In this document: piece by piece, positions 52,881-62,721 of the stretch | Layout of the letters: each line of letters begins with the position of its first letter | How positions within the stretch are numbered: position 1 is the stretch's first letter | The notes under the pieces: model-generated | The model's database searches: none | Told to the model about the DNA's origin: nothing | What the model saw: the letters and a program-made list of their open reading frames with translations, nothing else | Position numbers and translations under genes: made by a program | Assembly: GCF_010975035.1 (NCBI RefSeq) | Contig: NZ_JAAIUV010000004.1 | Location: 124,001 to 188,000, forward strand | Length of the DNA stretch: 64,000 nucleotides | Reading direction: 5' to 3' | Source of the DNA: Neobacillus thermocopriae | GTDB taxonomy: Bacteria; Bacillota; Bacilli; Bacillales; Cytobacillaceae

Positions 52881-53834
52881 CTACCTCCTTAATTTCGGAT
52901 CCAAGGCGTCCTGCAGCCCATCACCTAATACGTTAAATGCAAACATGGTTAATGAAATGAACAAGGTTGGGAAGAACAATCTCCACCAATATCCTGATAG
53001 AATCGTAGATAATCCGTCATTAGCCATTACACCCCAGCTTGCATGCGGCGCTTGGATTCCAAGTCCAATAAAACTTAAAAAAGCTTCAGCAAAAATGGCG
53101 GACGGAATAGTTAACGTCATTTGGACAATAATAGGTCCCATTGTATTAGGTAGCAAATTTTTTCGAATGATCCTTGATGTTTTCGTTCCGAATGTTTTCG
53201 AAGCAAGAACAAATTCATAATTTTTAATTTGCAGCACTTGTCCTCGAACAATCCTTGCCATCCCCACCCATCCTGTGATCGAAAGGGCGAGAATAATTGT
53301 GGTTAAACCTGGACCGATGACAACCATGACAAGAATGACAACTAGTAAATAAGGAAGTCCATAAAGGATTTCCACAAATCTCATCATGAAGTTATCAATC
53401 CGGCCTCCTTTGTAACCGGCAATACCGCCATAAACCACCCCAATAACAAAATCAATCAATGCCGCCATGATACCGACAAATAAAGAGATCCGAGCGCCAT
53501 AGCATGTTCGTGTAAAAACATCGCGACCTAGATCATCGGTCCCAAACCAATATTTACTTGAAGGAGGCAAATTTTGTTCTGTTAATCTTTGTGTTTCCAC
53601 GGAATGGGGAGATAACATAGGTCCGAAAATAGCCATGAGGGTCAATGCAATTAAAAAAAACAATCCTGCCATGGCCAGCTTATTTTTTAACAATCGATGC
53701 CATGAGTCTTTCCAATAGGATAAACTAGGTCGAACGACAGATTCTGACTCGAGTTTGTTTTTGTTGATGGGAACAAACCATTCATCTGGAATCTCAGGCG
53801 AAATATTTCGTGTTTCTTGTTTCCGTAATTCCAT
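52881..53834 (-). CDS. dppC: Dipeptide ABC importer permease DppC
   Basis: A 317-residue permease with six helices. The OppC-type N-terminal domain (residues about 1-60) is hydrophilic, followed by GTDDLGRDVFTRTCYGARISL and the EAA-type loop near VLASKTFGTKTSRIIRKNLLPN. The C-terminus is the usual GLQDALDPKLR. It shares its first base with the dppB stop region. Confidence 0.95.
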   Translation of the reverse strand: MELRKQETRNISPEIPDEWFVPINKNKLESESVVRPSLSYWKDSWHRLLKNKLAMAGLFFLIALTLMAIFGPMLSPHSVETQRLTEQNLPPSSKYWFGTDDLGRDVFTRTCYGARISLFVGIMAALIDFVIGVVYGGIAGYKGGRIDNFMMRFVEILYGLPYLLVVILVMVVIGPGLTTIILALSITGWVGMARIVRGQVLQIKNYEFVLASKTFGTKTSRIIRKNLLPNTMGPIIVQMTLTIPSAIFAEAFLSFIGLGIQAPHASWGVMANDGLSTILSGYWWRLFFPTLFISLTMFAFNVLGDGLQDALDPKLRR

Positions 53835-54775
53835 TATTTCGCCTCCTTTTTATGAAGCTTGATACGTGGATCTAATAATCCATAGGCTAAGTCAACTAAG
53901 AACAACATAACAATTAAAATGGCGCTGTAGAAAACCGTTGTTCCCATGATAACCGGATAATCACGATTATTGATACTGTCAACAAAATACTTACCCATCC
54001 CAGGGATCGCAAATATTTTCTCAATGACAAACGTTCCAGTGAGGATGCTTGCTGCTAAAGATCCTAAAACGGTAACGACAGGTAACAGGGCGTTTCGTAA
54101 AGCGTGCTTAAAAACAATTTTTACAGGTGAGAGCCCTTTCGCTTTCGCGGTTTTAATATAGTCCTGGGTGAGCACTTCTAGCATACTTGTTCTCGTAAGT
54201 CGTGCGATGATCGCCATTGGACCGGTTGCCAATGCCAAGATTGGCAAAACCATATGTTTCGGACTTGCCCAGGTAGCCACTGGAAATATTGGGATGTTTA
54301 CCGCCAACTGTTGAATTAATAAGGTAGCCATAACAAAGTTTGGAATGGAAATTCCAAGGACGGCAATGGTCATAGCTAGATAGTCAATAATGCCGTTATG
54401 TCGAAGGGCTGCTAATACGCCAAGGGTAATACCAGATATAATGGCCAAAATAAGTGTATAAAGACCAAGTTCAAAAGAAACCGGAAATCCTCGTCCTAGT
54501 AAGTCATTGACCGTCTGTGACGATTTCTTGATGGAAGGACCGAGATCGAATTGCACAAGCGATTTTAAATAATTCACATATTGGACGAATAATGGTTTGT
54601 CCAATTGATAATAGGCTTCTAGGTTTTTTTGAATCGCTTCATTTGTCGTCCTTTCTTCATTAAATGGAGAACCTGGCACCGAATGCATTAAAAAAAAGGT
54701 TCCAGTAATGATCAGCCATAATGTAATAATCATGGCAATCAATCGTTTAATCAAATAGCTTTTCATGTCGTCCAC
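53834..54775 (-). CDS. dppB: Dipeptide ABC importer permease DppB
   Basis: A 313-residue permease with six helices of the OppB type: an N-terminal helix, the extracytoplasmic PGSPFNEERT loop, and the EAA loop near DYIKTAKAKGLSPVKIVFKHAL. It pairs with DppC to form the pore. Four bases separate it from dppA. Confidence 0.95.
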   Translation of the reverse strand: MDDMKSYLIKRLIAMIITLWLIITGTFFLMHSVPGSPFNEERTTNEAIQKNLEAYYQLDKPLFVQYVNYLKSLVQFDLGPSIKKSSQTVNDLLGRGFPVSFELGLYTLILAIISGITLGVLAALRHNGIIDYLAMTIAVLGISIPNFVMATLLIQQLAVNIPIFPVATWASPKHMVLPILALATGPMAIIARLTRTSMLEVLTQDYIKTAKAKGLSPVKIVFKHALRNALLPVVTVLGSLAASILTGTFVIEKIFAIPGMGKYFVDSINNRDYPVIMGTTVFYSAILIVMLFLVDLAYGLLDPRIKLHKKEAK

Positions 54776-54778
54776 TTC

Positions 54779-55603
54779 CTAACAGAAAGTTGTTCTCATC
54801 GCTAATTCGACCATCACCAACATCGCCTGATAGGCTTCCAATATATCTTTTGCCTGAAAGCGGACCATCGTGGTGTTTGGGATGATTTCTGCCCCTGGCA
54901 TTAATGCCGCCCATTCGGCTTCACCATAATTCGTAAATTCAATACTTAAGAGTGGTCGTTCAGGAGGAGTAAGCGGTTTTACTAAATGACGGTTTTTTAT
55001 TGCCTGAGCAGTTTTCTCTCTAAGGAGTTGTCCAGCCTTCGCTGGGGTTAAGGACTTAGCAGCAGACCGGGAAATCGCTTCTTTCACTACAGCTGTCGTC
55101 ACATTGGGAATGAGTTGCTCGGCCTCTTTCGCCACGCAATCATCACCGGCCACCATGATGACTGGTACTCCAAAATATCCCGCTACATATGCATTCAACC
55201 CAAGCTCCCCAATCGGAACATCATTTATGTACATGTTGCGAACCCCAAAAATCATCGAATGTGTCATTACACCTTTTTGTCCGGCCCGGGCATGATAACC
55301 TGTAAAAATCGCACCATCAAATGTTCCATCTAATCCTTGGACCATTGAAAATGGCTTTACATCCCCACTAATTAGCTGTGTTTCTGGATGAAGACGTTCA
55401 ATTAATAAATTGTTCATCTTAGAGTGGCTGTCATTTACGATCACTTCCTTCGCACCCATTTCAAAAGCAGTGGTTATAACCTCATTGGCCTCATCAGTCA
55501 TAATCATTCTGCTGCGTTCATAATTATGCTTACTTGAGTCCACATGAGTATGGTCCACTAGCCCGGTAATCCCTTCCATATCTACCGAAATATAAATTTT
55601 CAT
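54779..55603 (-). CDS. dppA: D-aminopeptidase DppA (M55)
   Basis: A 274-residue zinc enzyme of family M55 that removes N-terminal D-amino acids, for example D-Ala-D-Ala. The zinc ligands begin in YISVDMEGITG, and SHSKMNNLL, YHARAGQKGVMTHS and GDD (near residue 132) follow. It forms a decamer in B. subtilis. GAGGAGGAAAGGA precedes the ATG. It is the first gene of the operon, behind a promoter with a candidate CodY box. Confidence 0.95.
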   Translation of the reverse strand: MKIYISVDMEGITGLVDHTHVDSSKHNYERSRMIMTDEANEVITTAFEMGAKEVIVNDSHSKMNNLLIERLHPETQLISGDVKPFSMVQGLDGTFDGAIFTGYHARAGQKGVMTHSMIFGVRNMYINDVPIGELGLNAYVAGYFGVPVIMVAGDDCVAKEAEQLIPNVTTAVVKEAISRSAAKSLTPAKAGQLLREKTAQAIKNRHLVKPLTPPERPLLSIEFTNYGEAEWAALMPGAEIIPNTTMVRFQAKDILEAYQAMLVMVELAMRTTFC

Positions 55604-55639
55604 TCCTTTCCTCCTCTCATTTATTTCTATTTTCTAAAT

Positions 55640-55668
55640 ATTATAGACTATTTTACTATATTATTCAA
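55640..55668 (-). promoter_or_regulatory. dpp promoter
   Basis: TTGAAT (55663-55668) and TATAAT (55640-55645) on the minus strand are 17 bases apart, a good sigma-A promoter about 40 bases before the dppA start. Confidence 0.82.
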
Positions 55669-55683
55669 ATTTTTCCTAAAATT
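55668..55683. promoter_or_regulatory. Candidate CodY box
   Basis: AATTTTAGGAAAAATT on the minus strand resembles the CodY consensus AATTTTCWGAAAATT with about three mismatches. It directly abuts the -35 hexamer. CodY represses dpp in B. subtilis. Confidence 0.55.
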
Positions 55684-55875
55684 TAATTTTAAATGAATAT
55701 TTTGAATTATATTTTTCTAGTTTTTTTACCCATTCGTTTTATAAAGTGAGGAATATTAAATAGCCCAACTATCGTATCATTCCATGCTTTTAGGAACGGG
55801 GATCGAAAAACATTGCACACGTTTTACAGAACTCATCCAAGCCGATTAAGTTATCCTAAAATTTTGGAATCAAAA

Positions 55876-55909
55876 GAAAAAAGCCTCCGTCCATTCGTTG
55901 GATAGAGGC
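55876..55909 (-). terminator. Terminator of selB
   Basis: GCCTCTATCC pairs with GGACGGAGGC (two weak pairs) and is followed on the minus strand by TTTTTTC, nine bases past the selB stop codon. Confidence 0.82.
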
Positions 55910-55917
55910 ATTTCAAA

Positions 55918-57822
55918 TTATCTCCATATACGTTTGTTTTCCATGCGTTTTGTCAAGCCGATGGCATCTAATTTTTCTAAAAACGGAATCATGTATTTCC
56001 TTGAGAGTTGAAGTATTTCCTTTGCATCACCTACTTCAAACTCTGGACCTGTTCGACTTTTTAGTATTGCGATGGCTTGACTGAATATCTCTTCATGATA
56101 GGCAAATGGGTCTTCCTGCATAATGATAAGTTTTTGTTCTTCCAAGAAGTGTCGCAAATCATGTTCCATCCGTTCTGGAATCCCTGCTGCAGTTAAATAG
56201 TCCTTAAAGGGCCGGACTTTTAACCCATCGTTTTTTAGTTCCTCGAGCAATTGATTTGTCCGTTTTGACCAATTTTGAGGTATATGAGGAGTAAAGCTCG
56301 CAATGGATACATATTGTTCTTTCCGGTTTAATTCTTGGTTTGAAATTCCATTATTTATCACAAATTCAAGTAATGAAATGGGGTAATGTTTCTGCATGGA
56401 TTGTAGTAACTCTGCCTTATTCATTCCTGTTTTCATAGGATATTTTTGATGGTAATCCTGTAATCGATCAAAAAGATCTTCTTTGATTGAATATACAACC
56501 TCCCAAAGGGTATATTCTCTTTCATTATATAAAAGGAAATCTTTATCCATTTTTAAATGTGCGACTAATGTTTCTTCATCTAGTGCTGTCCGTTTGATTA
56601 AATCTGATACCGACAGACTTTTTGCCTCTAAAAGGGCACTAGTTATTCGTTCCTTCGGAGCTCCAACTTTTTTCTTCTCCAATTCTTCAATGGTTTGATT
56701 TCCGAAACGATATTTTTTCCCTCTTGGATCAATGACCCATCCCCCTCCTAGCGTCTCTACTGGAGTGGGTCTCCTTAATATAAAGCGGTCCCCTCGTTTG
56801 GTTACAATTTCTTCGTCTAGACGTAGTTGGCAAAGAATTTCCCCCTTCTCATCGATTACTTCATTTCGGTCAAAAAAAACAATCCGCCCCATTACTTCTG
56901 CAGTGCCAATATGAAGTTTGACTGGCATTCTCTGTTTTATCGGGTGTTGCAACTTATCTACTACCCTAATCACAACATCTATCATTTTCGTAACAATAAA
57001 GTGTTCTGAAGAAACAAGGACATCACCACGCTCGAGTTCTTCTTTAGAAACACCTGAAAGATTAATGGCTGCCCTCTGTCCAGCAAAGGCCATTTGCGCT
57101 GGTTGATGATGGACTTGGATTTGACGAGCTTTGACGTCCAATCCCTTTGGTAGGATTGTTAGTGTCTGCCCTTCTTCTACCGTTCCTTCATAAACAGTAC
57201 CTCGAACAACCGTGCCTTGGCCTTTTACTGTAAACACTTGGTCAATCGGGAGTCGAAAAGCCCCTTTTACATCACGCATGTCTTGGTCCTTTAAAGTGCG
57301 GATAATGAGTTGTTTCAGTTTCTCTATTCCTTTTTTAGAAAGGCTATCAACAAGAACAAATGGTGCATCCTCAAATACGGTACCCGTTAACTCTTTGGCA
57401 ATATCTTCTTTTACTAGCTCCATCCAGTCCTCATCCACCCGGTCGATTTTCGTTATCGCAACGATCCCATTTTTCACACCGAGGAATTTTAAAATATCAA
57501 GATGCTCTTTCGTTTGCGGCATGACTCCTTCATCTGCTGCCACGACAAGCACCACTAAATCGATTCCAGCCACTCCGGCAATCATTTGCCGAATAAAACG
57601 TTCATGTCCAGGAACATCGATCACAGATATTTGAATTTCATCATCTTCATATAATGGTGCAAATCCAAGTTCAATAGAGATTTGCCGTTCTTTTTCTTCC
57701 TTTAGACGATCTGTATCCACATTAGTTAAGGCTTTGGTGAGGGTGGTTTTTCCATGATCGATATGCCCCGCCATACCAATAGTAAAATATCTTTTTTCCA
57801 AACTTGCCACCTTCTTCAACAT
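55918..57822 (-). CDS. selB: Selenocysteine-specific elongation factor SelB
   Basis: A 634-residue translational GTPase that brings selenocysteinyl-tRNA to the ribosome at UGA codons followed by a SECIS hairpin. The G motifs are GHIDHGKTT, the effector loop ISIELGFAPL, DVPGHERF and TKID; domains 2 and 3 follow, and residues about 390-634 form the C-terminal winged helices that bind mRNA. The length fits SelB rather than EF-Tu. I use ATG 57822, close behind AAAGGAG; the next codon, TTG, is an alternative, and the frame extends upstream to 57861. No selA, selD or selC is in the window. Confidence 0.94.
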   Translation of the reverse strand: MLKKVASLEKRYFTIGMAGHIDHGKTTLTKALTNVDTDRLKEEKERQISIELGFAPLYEDDEIQISVIDVPGHERFIRQMIAGVAGIDLVVLVVAADEGVMPQTKEHLDILKFLGVKNGIVAITKIDRVDEDWMELVKEDIAKELTGTVFEDAPFVLVDSLSKKGIEKLKQLIIRTLKDQDMRDVKGAFRLPIDQVFTVKGQGTVVRGTVYEGTVEEGQTLTILPKGLDVKARQIQVHHQPAQMAFAGQRAAINLSGVSKEELERGDVLVSSEHFIVTKMIDVVIRVVDKLQHPIKQRMPVKLHIGTAEVMGRIVFFDRNEVIDEKGEILCQLRLDEEIVTKRGDRFILRRPTPVETLGGGWVIDPRGKKYRFGNQTIEELEKKKVGAPKERITSALLEAKSLSVSDLIKRTALDEETLVAHLKMDKDFLLYNEREYTLWEVVYSIKEDLFDRLQDYHQKYPMKTGMNKAELLQSMQKHYPISLLEFVINNGISNQELNRKEQYVSIASFTPHIPQNWSKRTNQLLEELKNDGLKVRPFKDYLTAAGIPERMEHDLRHFLEEQKLIIMQEDPFAYHEEIFSQAIAILKSRTGPEFEVGDAKEILQLSRKYMIPFLEKLDAIGLTKRMENKRIWR

Positions 57823-57923
57823 CTTCTCCTTTAATGTAGCTTGAATAGAATGTCTGTTCAAGCCGAAAAAATATCAAAAAGAAACAGGGGATGTACAAAG
57901 ATGTCCTCTACTAGCAATTTATC

Positions 57924-57954
57924 AAAAAAAGCAGTGGAGCATTTTGTCCACTGC
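57924..57954 (-). terminator. Terminator of sbcC
   Basis: GCAGTGGA pairs with TCCACTGC and is followed on the minus strand by seven T, immediately after the sbcC stop codon. Confidence 0.9.
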
Positions 57955-57956
57955 GA

Positions 57957-60900
57957 TCAATTTGTAAACACAAATTCCGTTCTACTACCAGTTTGCCCAG
58001 CGATCACCTCAAGTCTAGCATCCATTCGTTCTTTTAATTCCGGAACGTGGGAGATAATTCCGACCAAACGTCCGCTACTTTGAATATCCATTAACGCTTC
58101 AATGGCCTGTTCCAATGACTCTGGATCAAGGGTGCCAAAACCTTCATCGATAAACATCGTTTCTAACGAGACACCACCGGCATAATTTTGGACGACATCC
58201 GCTAGCCCCAATGCAAGGGATAATGATGCCTTAAAGCTTTCTCCGCCTGATAATGTTTTCACATGGCGTTTTTGACCGGTATATTGATCAAACACTAATA
58301 ATTCCAATCCACTTTGTGCATTCCCTTTCGCACGGTCTTTTTTCCTGATAAGTTGGTACCTTCCTGAGGTCATTTTCCGCAAGCGATGATTGGCTTCATG
58401 TAAAATATCATCTAAAAATGCCGCTAGTACATATCGTTCAAAGGTAATGCGGAAATGATTTTGTCCTCTAGTAATCTCGTAAAGATGGCCTATTAAGCTA
58501 TATCGTTCTTCTAAAGCTTTCATGCTTGCATTCAAGTTCTCGATCCGCGCATAAATTTCTTCATTATCCCTTTTCTTCACAAATAGGGTTGTCCATTGTT
58601 GATTTAATGCTTCCATTTCCTCTTGAAGTTGAGCCAATTTACGTTTTCCCTCTTCGATATTTGGTGTTTTCACATTGGCAAGCTGTTCTGTCATCTCACT
58701 CAATCGGTCAGAAACAGAACGTAATTCTTCCCGATATGTGCGAATTTCATTTTCAAGGGTTTGGATTTCACTCTCTGAGAGTTTAGAAGAAGCATAATTA
58801 CTATAATTCTCAAATCCTTGCTCTGAAAGCATATTCTTAAAAATTTCTCGCTCTGCTTTCAATTCTTGCTGTTTTTCATGATAGTTCTTTTCAGCGTCAG
58901 TAAATCTCGCTAGTTCTGCCGCTAATTTCTCATTCGCGTTCTGAAGTCCCTTTTGTACATCCTCGAATTGTTTGATTAATGTTTCATATTTTCGTTTGGA
59001 TTGTGCGAGAGCTTTTTCATATTCAGCTTCAGAACGAAGATTTTCTGGTATGACGTTCATCATCCTTGAAAGGTTTGTTCTTTTTTCCGTAAATTGTACC
59101 GTCAAATCAGTCACTTGATCCGCCAATTGTTGCTTTTTACTTTGACCAACTTGAATTTCCCTTTCACATTTCTCGATTTCCGTTTTAATTCCATCTAATT
59201 GCTTGATTTGTACTTCTAATTTTTTCTGCCCAACAAGGAGGGTATTTCTCTCAGAAGCAATTTGCATCTTCAAGTCCGGTAATTCACTTTCTGTAAAATC
59301 TGCTTTAAAGGCACGAATTTCCTGTAATTTCTCTTCTAATGCTTCCCAGTCCGTTTTCTCGGCTGACTGACATTGATAAAGCTTTGCTTCATCTGTCGAT
59401 TTTTCTTGTTCCCATTTTAAAACCTGAGCCTTGGCAGCTTTCATGTCTTCCTCGGATGGAACCTTTCCTGACTGCTCTATGGCTGGTAGTGGATGGTTTT
59501 CAGACCCACAAACAGGACATGGGGCACCCTCCTGAAGTTTGGATGCTAAAATGGAGGCCTGGCCATGAAGCCATTTTTGCTCGAGATCGTTCACTAAGGC
59601 CTTTGCATCATTTAAATTTCTCACAGTATTTTCATAACGACCTGTAATCTCCTCTAGATTTTGCTTCGAATTTTTGTATCGACTAAGTAATATTTCATAT
59701 TTTTCAAGACGGTCCAACTCTGATTGCCATTTTTCAAGTTGTTGTTCATTTCGAACATAGATAAGCTGTCCTTTTTCAATTTCCTCTTTTTGATTCTGGA
59801 GATGTTTGAATCGCTGTTCCAATTGTTCAAGGTTTGATTCTGACTGCAACAGTTTCGCTTTTGCTTCATGTAAGTCGGCCTCTACATTTGCCGTTTCTTT
59901 TACCAAAGCGGAAAAAGAGTACACATCCTCTTTCATATGTATGAGCCTGTTTACCTCTGCAAGAGCTGCTTGTCGTTCCTCTTCCCGCTCTTGTTCCTGT
60001 TTCAGAAGAAGTTCATAATGATTTTTCTGACCTTTAGCTAGCTCAATTTCCTTTTGTATAGATGAAACCAAACTGCCTAGACGATCCGATTCTCCTTTCA
60101 ATCGATGGCAAAGTTCTTCTTGCTTTGCTAATAGGGCCGCTTTTTGTGCCAATTGAACTTGCTTTTCTTTAACGGAAAAAATATCTTTCTGGGATTCAAG
60201 CCAAGTTTTTCGTTTCTTTAATTCCTCTTTCTTTTGTAGCTGTTTGAGAATTTCTTCCGCCTCAAAAAGTTGTGCCTTTAAACGGTCTTGTTCCTTCTCC
60301 TTCTCTTTCAATTGGGCATTTAGCTGTTCCAATTGTTCTCCCATGGCGGTAATTTCTTCTTTCAGAAGCGGTAAAATCAACGCATCATTGTCACTTTCTT
60401 CCTCCAAGTATCTTTTCAGTTCTTCATTTGTCACCGCCTGAATTCGGCGAAGGGCTTCATTTCTTGCCTTCACCTGGTCCTCAACGGATTTCTTCAATTC
60501 CGTTGCTTCATCCTTCAGTCTTTCCTCTATCCTTTTATATAACTGGGTATGGAAAAGTCGTTGGAGTATGGCTTCTTTATCCTTACTATCAGCAATTAAT
60601 AGTTTTCGAAATTCCCCTTGAGGAATCATGAGAATTTGCCTAAATTGGTTGGCATCAATTAACATGATTTCTTTAATTTTTTCCTCTACATCATGAATCT
60701 TTGAAGCAAGGAGCTGTTTTTCCCCATTCGGTCCTAAAACATATAATTCCGCTTTTGCTCCAATTTGTGTATAACCTTCCCCTTTTTCCTTCTTTTTTAA
60801 TTGTTGAGGTGACCGAGTAATGAAGTACACCTTATTTTTTAAGGAAAATTCTAGGGAAACTTCTGTCAACAGATCGTCACTAGCAAACTGGCTTCGAAGT

Positions 60901-61094
60901 TCAGGGCCATTTCGGTCTTCACCACTTGCTTTACCATAAATGGCATAGCTAATCGCATCGAAAATAGTTGTTTTACCGGAGCCAGTTTTTCCTGAGATAA
61001 CGAACATGGTTCTGTTTCCAAGCCTGGTGAAATCAATCGTCTCTGTTTTAGCATAGGGGCCAAACGCTTTCATTGTTAATTTCAATGGTCTCAC
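57957..61094 (-). CDS. sbcC: Exonuclease SbcCD, ATPase subunit SbcC
   Basis: A 1045-residue SMC-like protein of the Rad50 family. Walker A is SGKTGSGKTT near residue 37; two very long coiled coils flank the zinc hook CPVCGSENHP near residue 525; the C-terminal half-site has the signature TLSGGESF and Walker B MFIDEGFGTLD. With SbcD it cuts hairpins and DNA ends in repair. It starts with GTG, overlapping the sbcD stop in a GTGA junction. Confidence 0.96.
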   Translation of the reverse strand: MRPLKLTMKAFGPYAKTETIDFTRLGNRTMFVISGKTGSGKTTIFDAISYAIYGKASGEDRNGPELRSQFASDDLLTEVSLEFSLKNKVYFITRSPQQLKKKEKGEGYTQIGAKAELYVLGPNGEKQLLASKIHDVEEKIKEIMLIDANQFRQILMIPQGEFRKLLIADSKDKEAILQRLFHTQLYKRIEERLKDEATELKKSVEDQVKARNEALRRIQAVTNEELKRYLEEESDNDALILPLLKEEITAMGEQLEQLNAQLKEKEKEQDRLKAQLFEAEEILKQLQKKEELKKRKTWLESQKDIFSVKEKQVQLAQKAALLAKQEELCHRLKGESDRLGSLVSSIQKEIELAKGQKNHYELLLKQEQEREEERQAALAEVNRLIHMKEDVYSFSALVKETANVEADLHEAKAKLLQSESNLEQLEQRFKHLQNQKEEIEKGQLIYVRNEQQLEKWQSELDRLEKYEILLSRYKNSKQNLEEITGRYENTVRNLNDAKALVNDLEQKWLHGQASILASKLQEGAPCPVCGSENHPLPAIEQSGKVPSEEDMKAAKAQVLKWEQEKSTDEAKLYQCQSAEKTDWEALEEKLQEIRAFKADFTESELPDLKMQIASERNTLLVGQKKLEVQIKQLDGIKTEIEKCEREIQVGQSKKQQLADQVTDLTVQFTEKRTNLSRMMNVIPENLRSEAEYEKALAQSKRKYETLIKQFEDVQKGLQNANEKLAAELARFTDAEKNYHEKQQELKAEREIFKNMLSEQGFENYSNYASSKLSESEIQTLENEIRTYREELRSVSDRLSEMTEQLANVKTPNIEEGKRKLAQLQEEMEALNQQWTTLFVKKRDNEEIYARIENLNASMKALEERYSLIGHLYEITRGQNHFRITFERYVLAAFLDDILHEANHRLRKMTSGRYQLIRKKDRAKGNAQSGLELLVFDQYTGQKRHVKTLSGGESFKASLSLALGLADVVQNYAGGVSLETMFIDEGFGTLDPESLEQAIEALMDIQSSGRLVGIISHVPELKERMDARLEVIAGQTGSRTEFVFTN

Positions 61095-62236
61095 CTTTCT
61101 TCCACCCCTTTCAGAACCTTTTCAATGATTTCGGCCATCGCTTCTCTTTTTTCAAGCGTAAATTCGGCGGTCGTCATTTCCGAATAAAATTGTTCAAATA
61201 ATTCGATTTCCGATTTTTTCTTACTACGAATAACATGGTAGGAGTCTTTTTTTCTTACATCCGTTAAATCGATTTTCTTTTCTAGATGCAAAACGTTCGG
61301 ATAAACTTGGCGCAGTTTATTCATTGGGTCGATTAATGCCCCTTCATCGAGCAACGTGATTTTTAAATAATCATGGGTTCGTTCCTTTTCGTAAAATTGG
61401 GGATCCAGCAACTCTTCTAAATATCCTTCTATTTCCCTCATATCGTAAGTAGGATGGAGCGAGCGATATCGATGAGAAAAATTTCCTTTTTCATCCATTT
61501 CAATAATGGATATCGACTTTTTTTGTTTCGCTTCAGAAAAAGAATATTTTAGTAGAGATCCGGAATATTTCACTTTAGAATGATGGATCGCATCAGGGCT
61601 ATGGAGATGACCAAGGGCTGTATAAGAAAACGGCTCGAACAATTCGACACCGACACAACCTGACCCTCCAACGGATAATACCCTTTCAGAATCTGACGTT
61701 TTTCCTCCCAAAACGAAGGCATGCCCAATGAAGACATTCGGTTCATTGGGATTGAATGTTTCTTCGATTTTTCCAATCAACGCCTTCATCGCATCTTGAT
61801 GGGAGTGTATGGATTCATCCTCTAATAGCTGGCGGACAACACCCGGCTCTGCATAAGGAACCATGTAAAAATTAACTCCCTGAATTTGAATGGGAGTAAA
61901 ACTGTTCGTTAATTTTCCAGCTAAATACAATTGACTGTGTTTGTACCAGGAGCTTCCAAATGATAAACGCTCGGCACTGTCATGATTCCCAGCAATCGCC
62001 ATGACTGGTGTTTTTAATTCCACATTGATTTTGAAAAGGATTTCATCTAGTAATTCCACCGCATCAGTTGGCGGGACAGAACGATCATAAAGGTCCCCTG
62101 CGATAATAACAGCATCCGGTTTCTCTTCTGCAACGATATCAACAAATTGATGAAGTACTTCCTGCTGGCTGTCCGTCATGTAAACACCGTGAACTAACTT
62201 TCCGAGGTGCCAGTCGGCCGTATGGATAAATTTCAT
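61091..62236 (-). CDS. sbcD: Exonuclease SbcCD, nuclease subunit SbcD
   Basis: A 381-residue Mre11-type phosphodiesterase. The metal-binding motifs read HTADWHLG, AGDLYDRS, AGNHDS and IGHAFV, then GHLH. It forms the nuclease core with SbcC, which binds near its C-terminus. AAGGAGTGCAGTAG precedes the ATG. It is the first gene of sbcD-sbcC. Confidence 0.96.
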   Translation of the reverse strand: MKFIHTADWHLGKLVHGVYMTDSQQEVLHQFVDIVAEEKPDAVIIAGDLYDRSVPPTDAVELLDEILFKINVELKTPVMAIAGNHDSAERLSFGSSWYKHSQLYLAGKLTNSFTPIQIQGVNFYMVPYAEPGVVRQLLEDESIHSHQDAMKALIGKIEETFNPNEPNVFIGHAFVLGGKTSDSERVLSVGGSGCVGVELFEPFSYTALGHLHSPDAIHHSKVKYSGSLLKYSFSEAKQKKSISIIEMDEKGNFSHRYRSLHPTYDMREIEGYLEELLDPQFYEKERTHDYLKITLLDEGALIDPMNKLRQVYPNVLHLEKKIDLTDVRKKDSYHVIRSKKKSEIELFEQFYSEMTTAEFTLEKREAMAEIIEKVLKGVEER

Positions 62237-62472
62237 CTACTGCACTCCTTCTCAAGTACTGCGTTTTTTATTACTACTATTATAGCAAAATACTATTGGC
62301 TCTGGACTTGGATTGGTTGACAGTTTTTGCTCTTTGATAGGGGGATAGTTTTTGAATAGTTGGGGTTTCTCTTGGAATCGTCGTGTACCTATTCGGATCC
62401 TAAAGTGGCTCTTGGACTCACCAGATTTTCTCTATTTACAGTCTGTTTACAGTATCCATTTTTCAAACAAAT

Positions 62473-62504
62473 TAAAAACAGTCCGGCAAAAATACCGGAC
62501 TGTT
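62473..62504 (-). terminator. Terminator of the second csp gene
   Basis: ACAGTCCGG pairs with CCGGACTGT around CAAAAATA, and the minus strand continues TTTTTAATTT. Confidence 0.9.
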
Positions 62505-62520
62505 ATCATCATATTAGGAA

Positions 62521-62721
62521 TTACTTCTTCACTACGTTAGCAGCTTGAGGTCCACGAGCTCCTTCTACAACATCGAAAGAAACTTCTTGACCTTCTTCTA
62601 AAGTTTTAAAACCTTCAGCTTGGATTGCAGAGTAATGAACGAATACGTCGTTTCCGTCTTCTCCTTCGATGAATCCAAAACCTTTTTCTGAGTTAAACCA
62701 TTTTACCTTACCGTTTTTCAT
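62521..62721 (-). CDS. Cold-shock protein (CspB family)
   Basis: A 66-residue single OB-fold protein with RNP1 KGFGFIE and RNP2 VFVHYSAI. It is close to the major CspB/CspD of bacilli. AGGAGGATTTTTTTT lies before the ATG. The long leader of about 150 nt between the promoter near 62878-62906 and the start is typical of cold-shock mRNAs, where it gives cold stability and translation control. Confidence 0.97.
   Translation of the reverse strand: MKNGKVKWFNSEKGFGFIEGEDGNDVFVHYSAIQAEGFKTLEEGQEVSFDVVEGARGPQAANVVKK

Noticed and set aside
55684..55870. Possible tRNA-Sec (selC) between dppA and selB
   Set aside because: No acceptor stem, T-loop GGTTCRAATCC or terminal CCA-like end could be found in this stretch.
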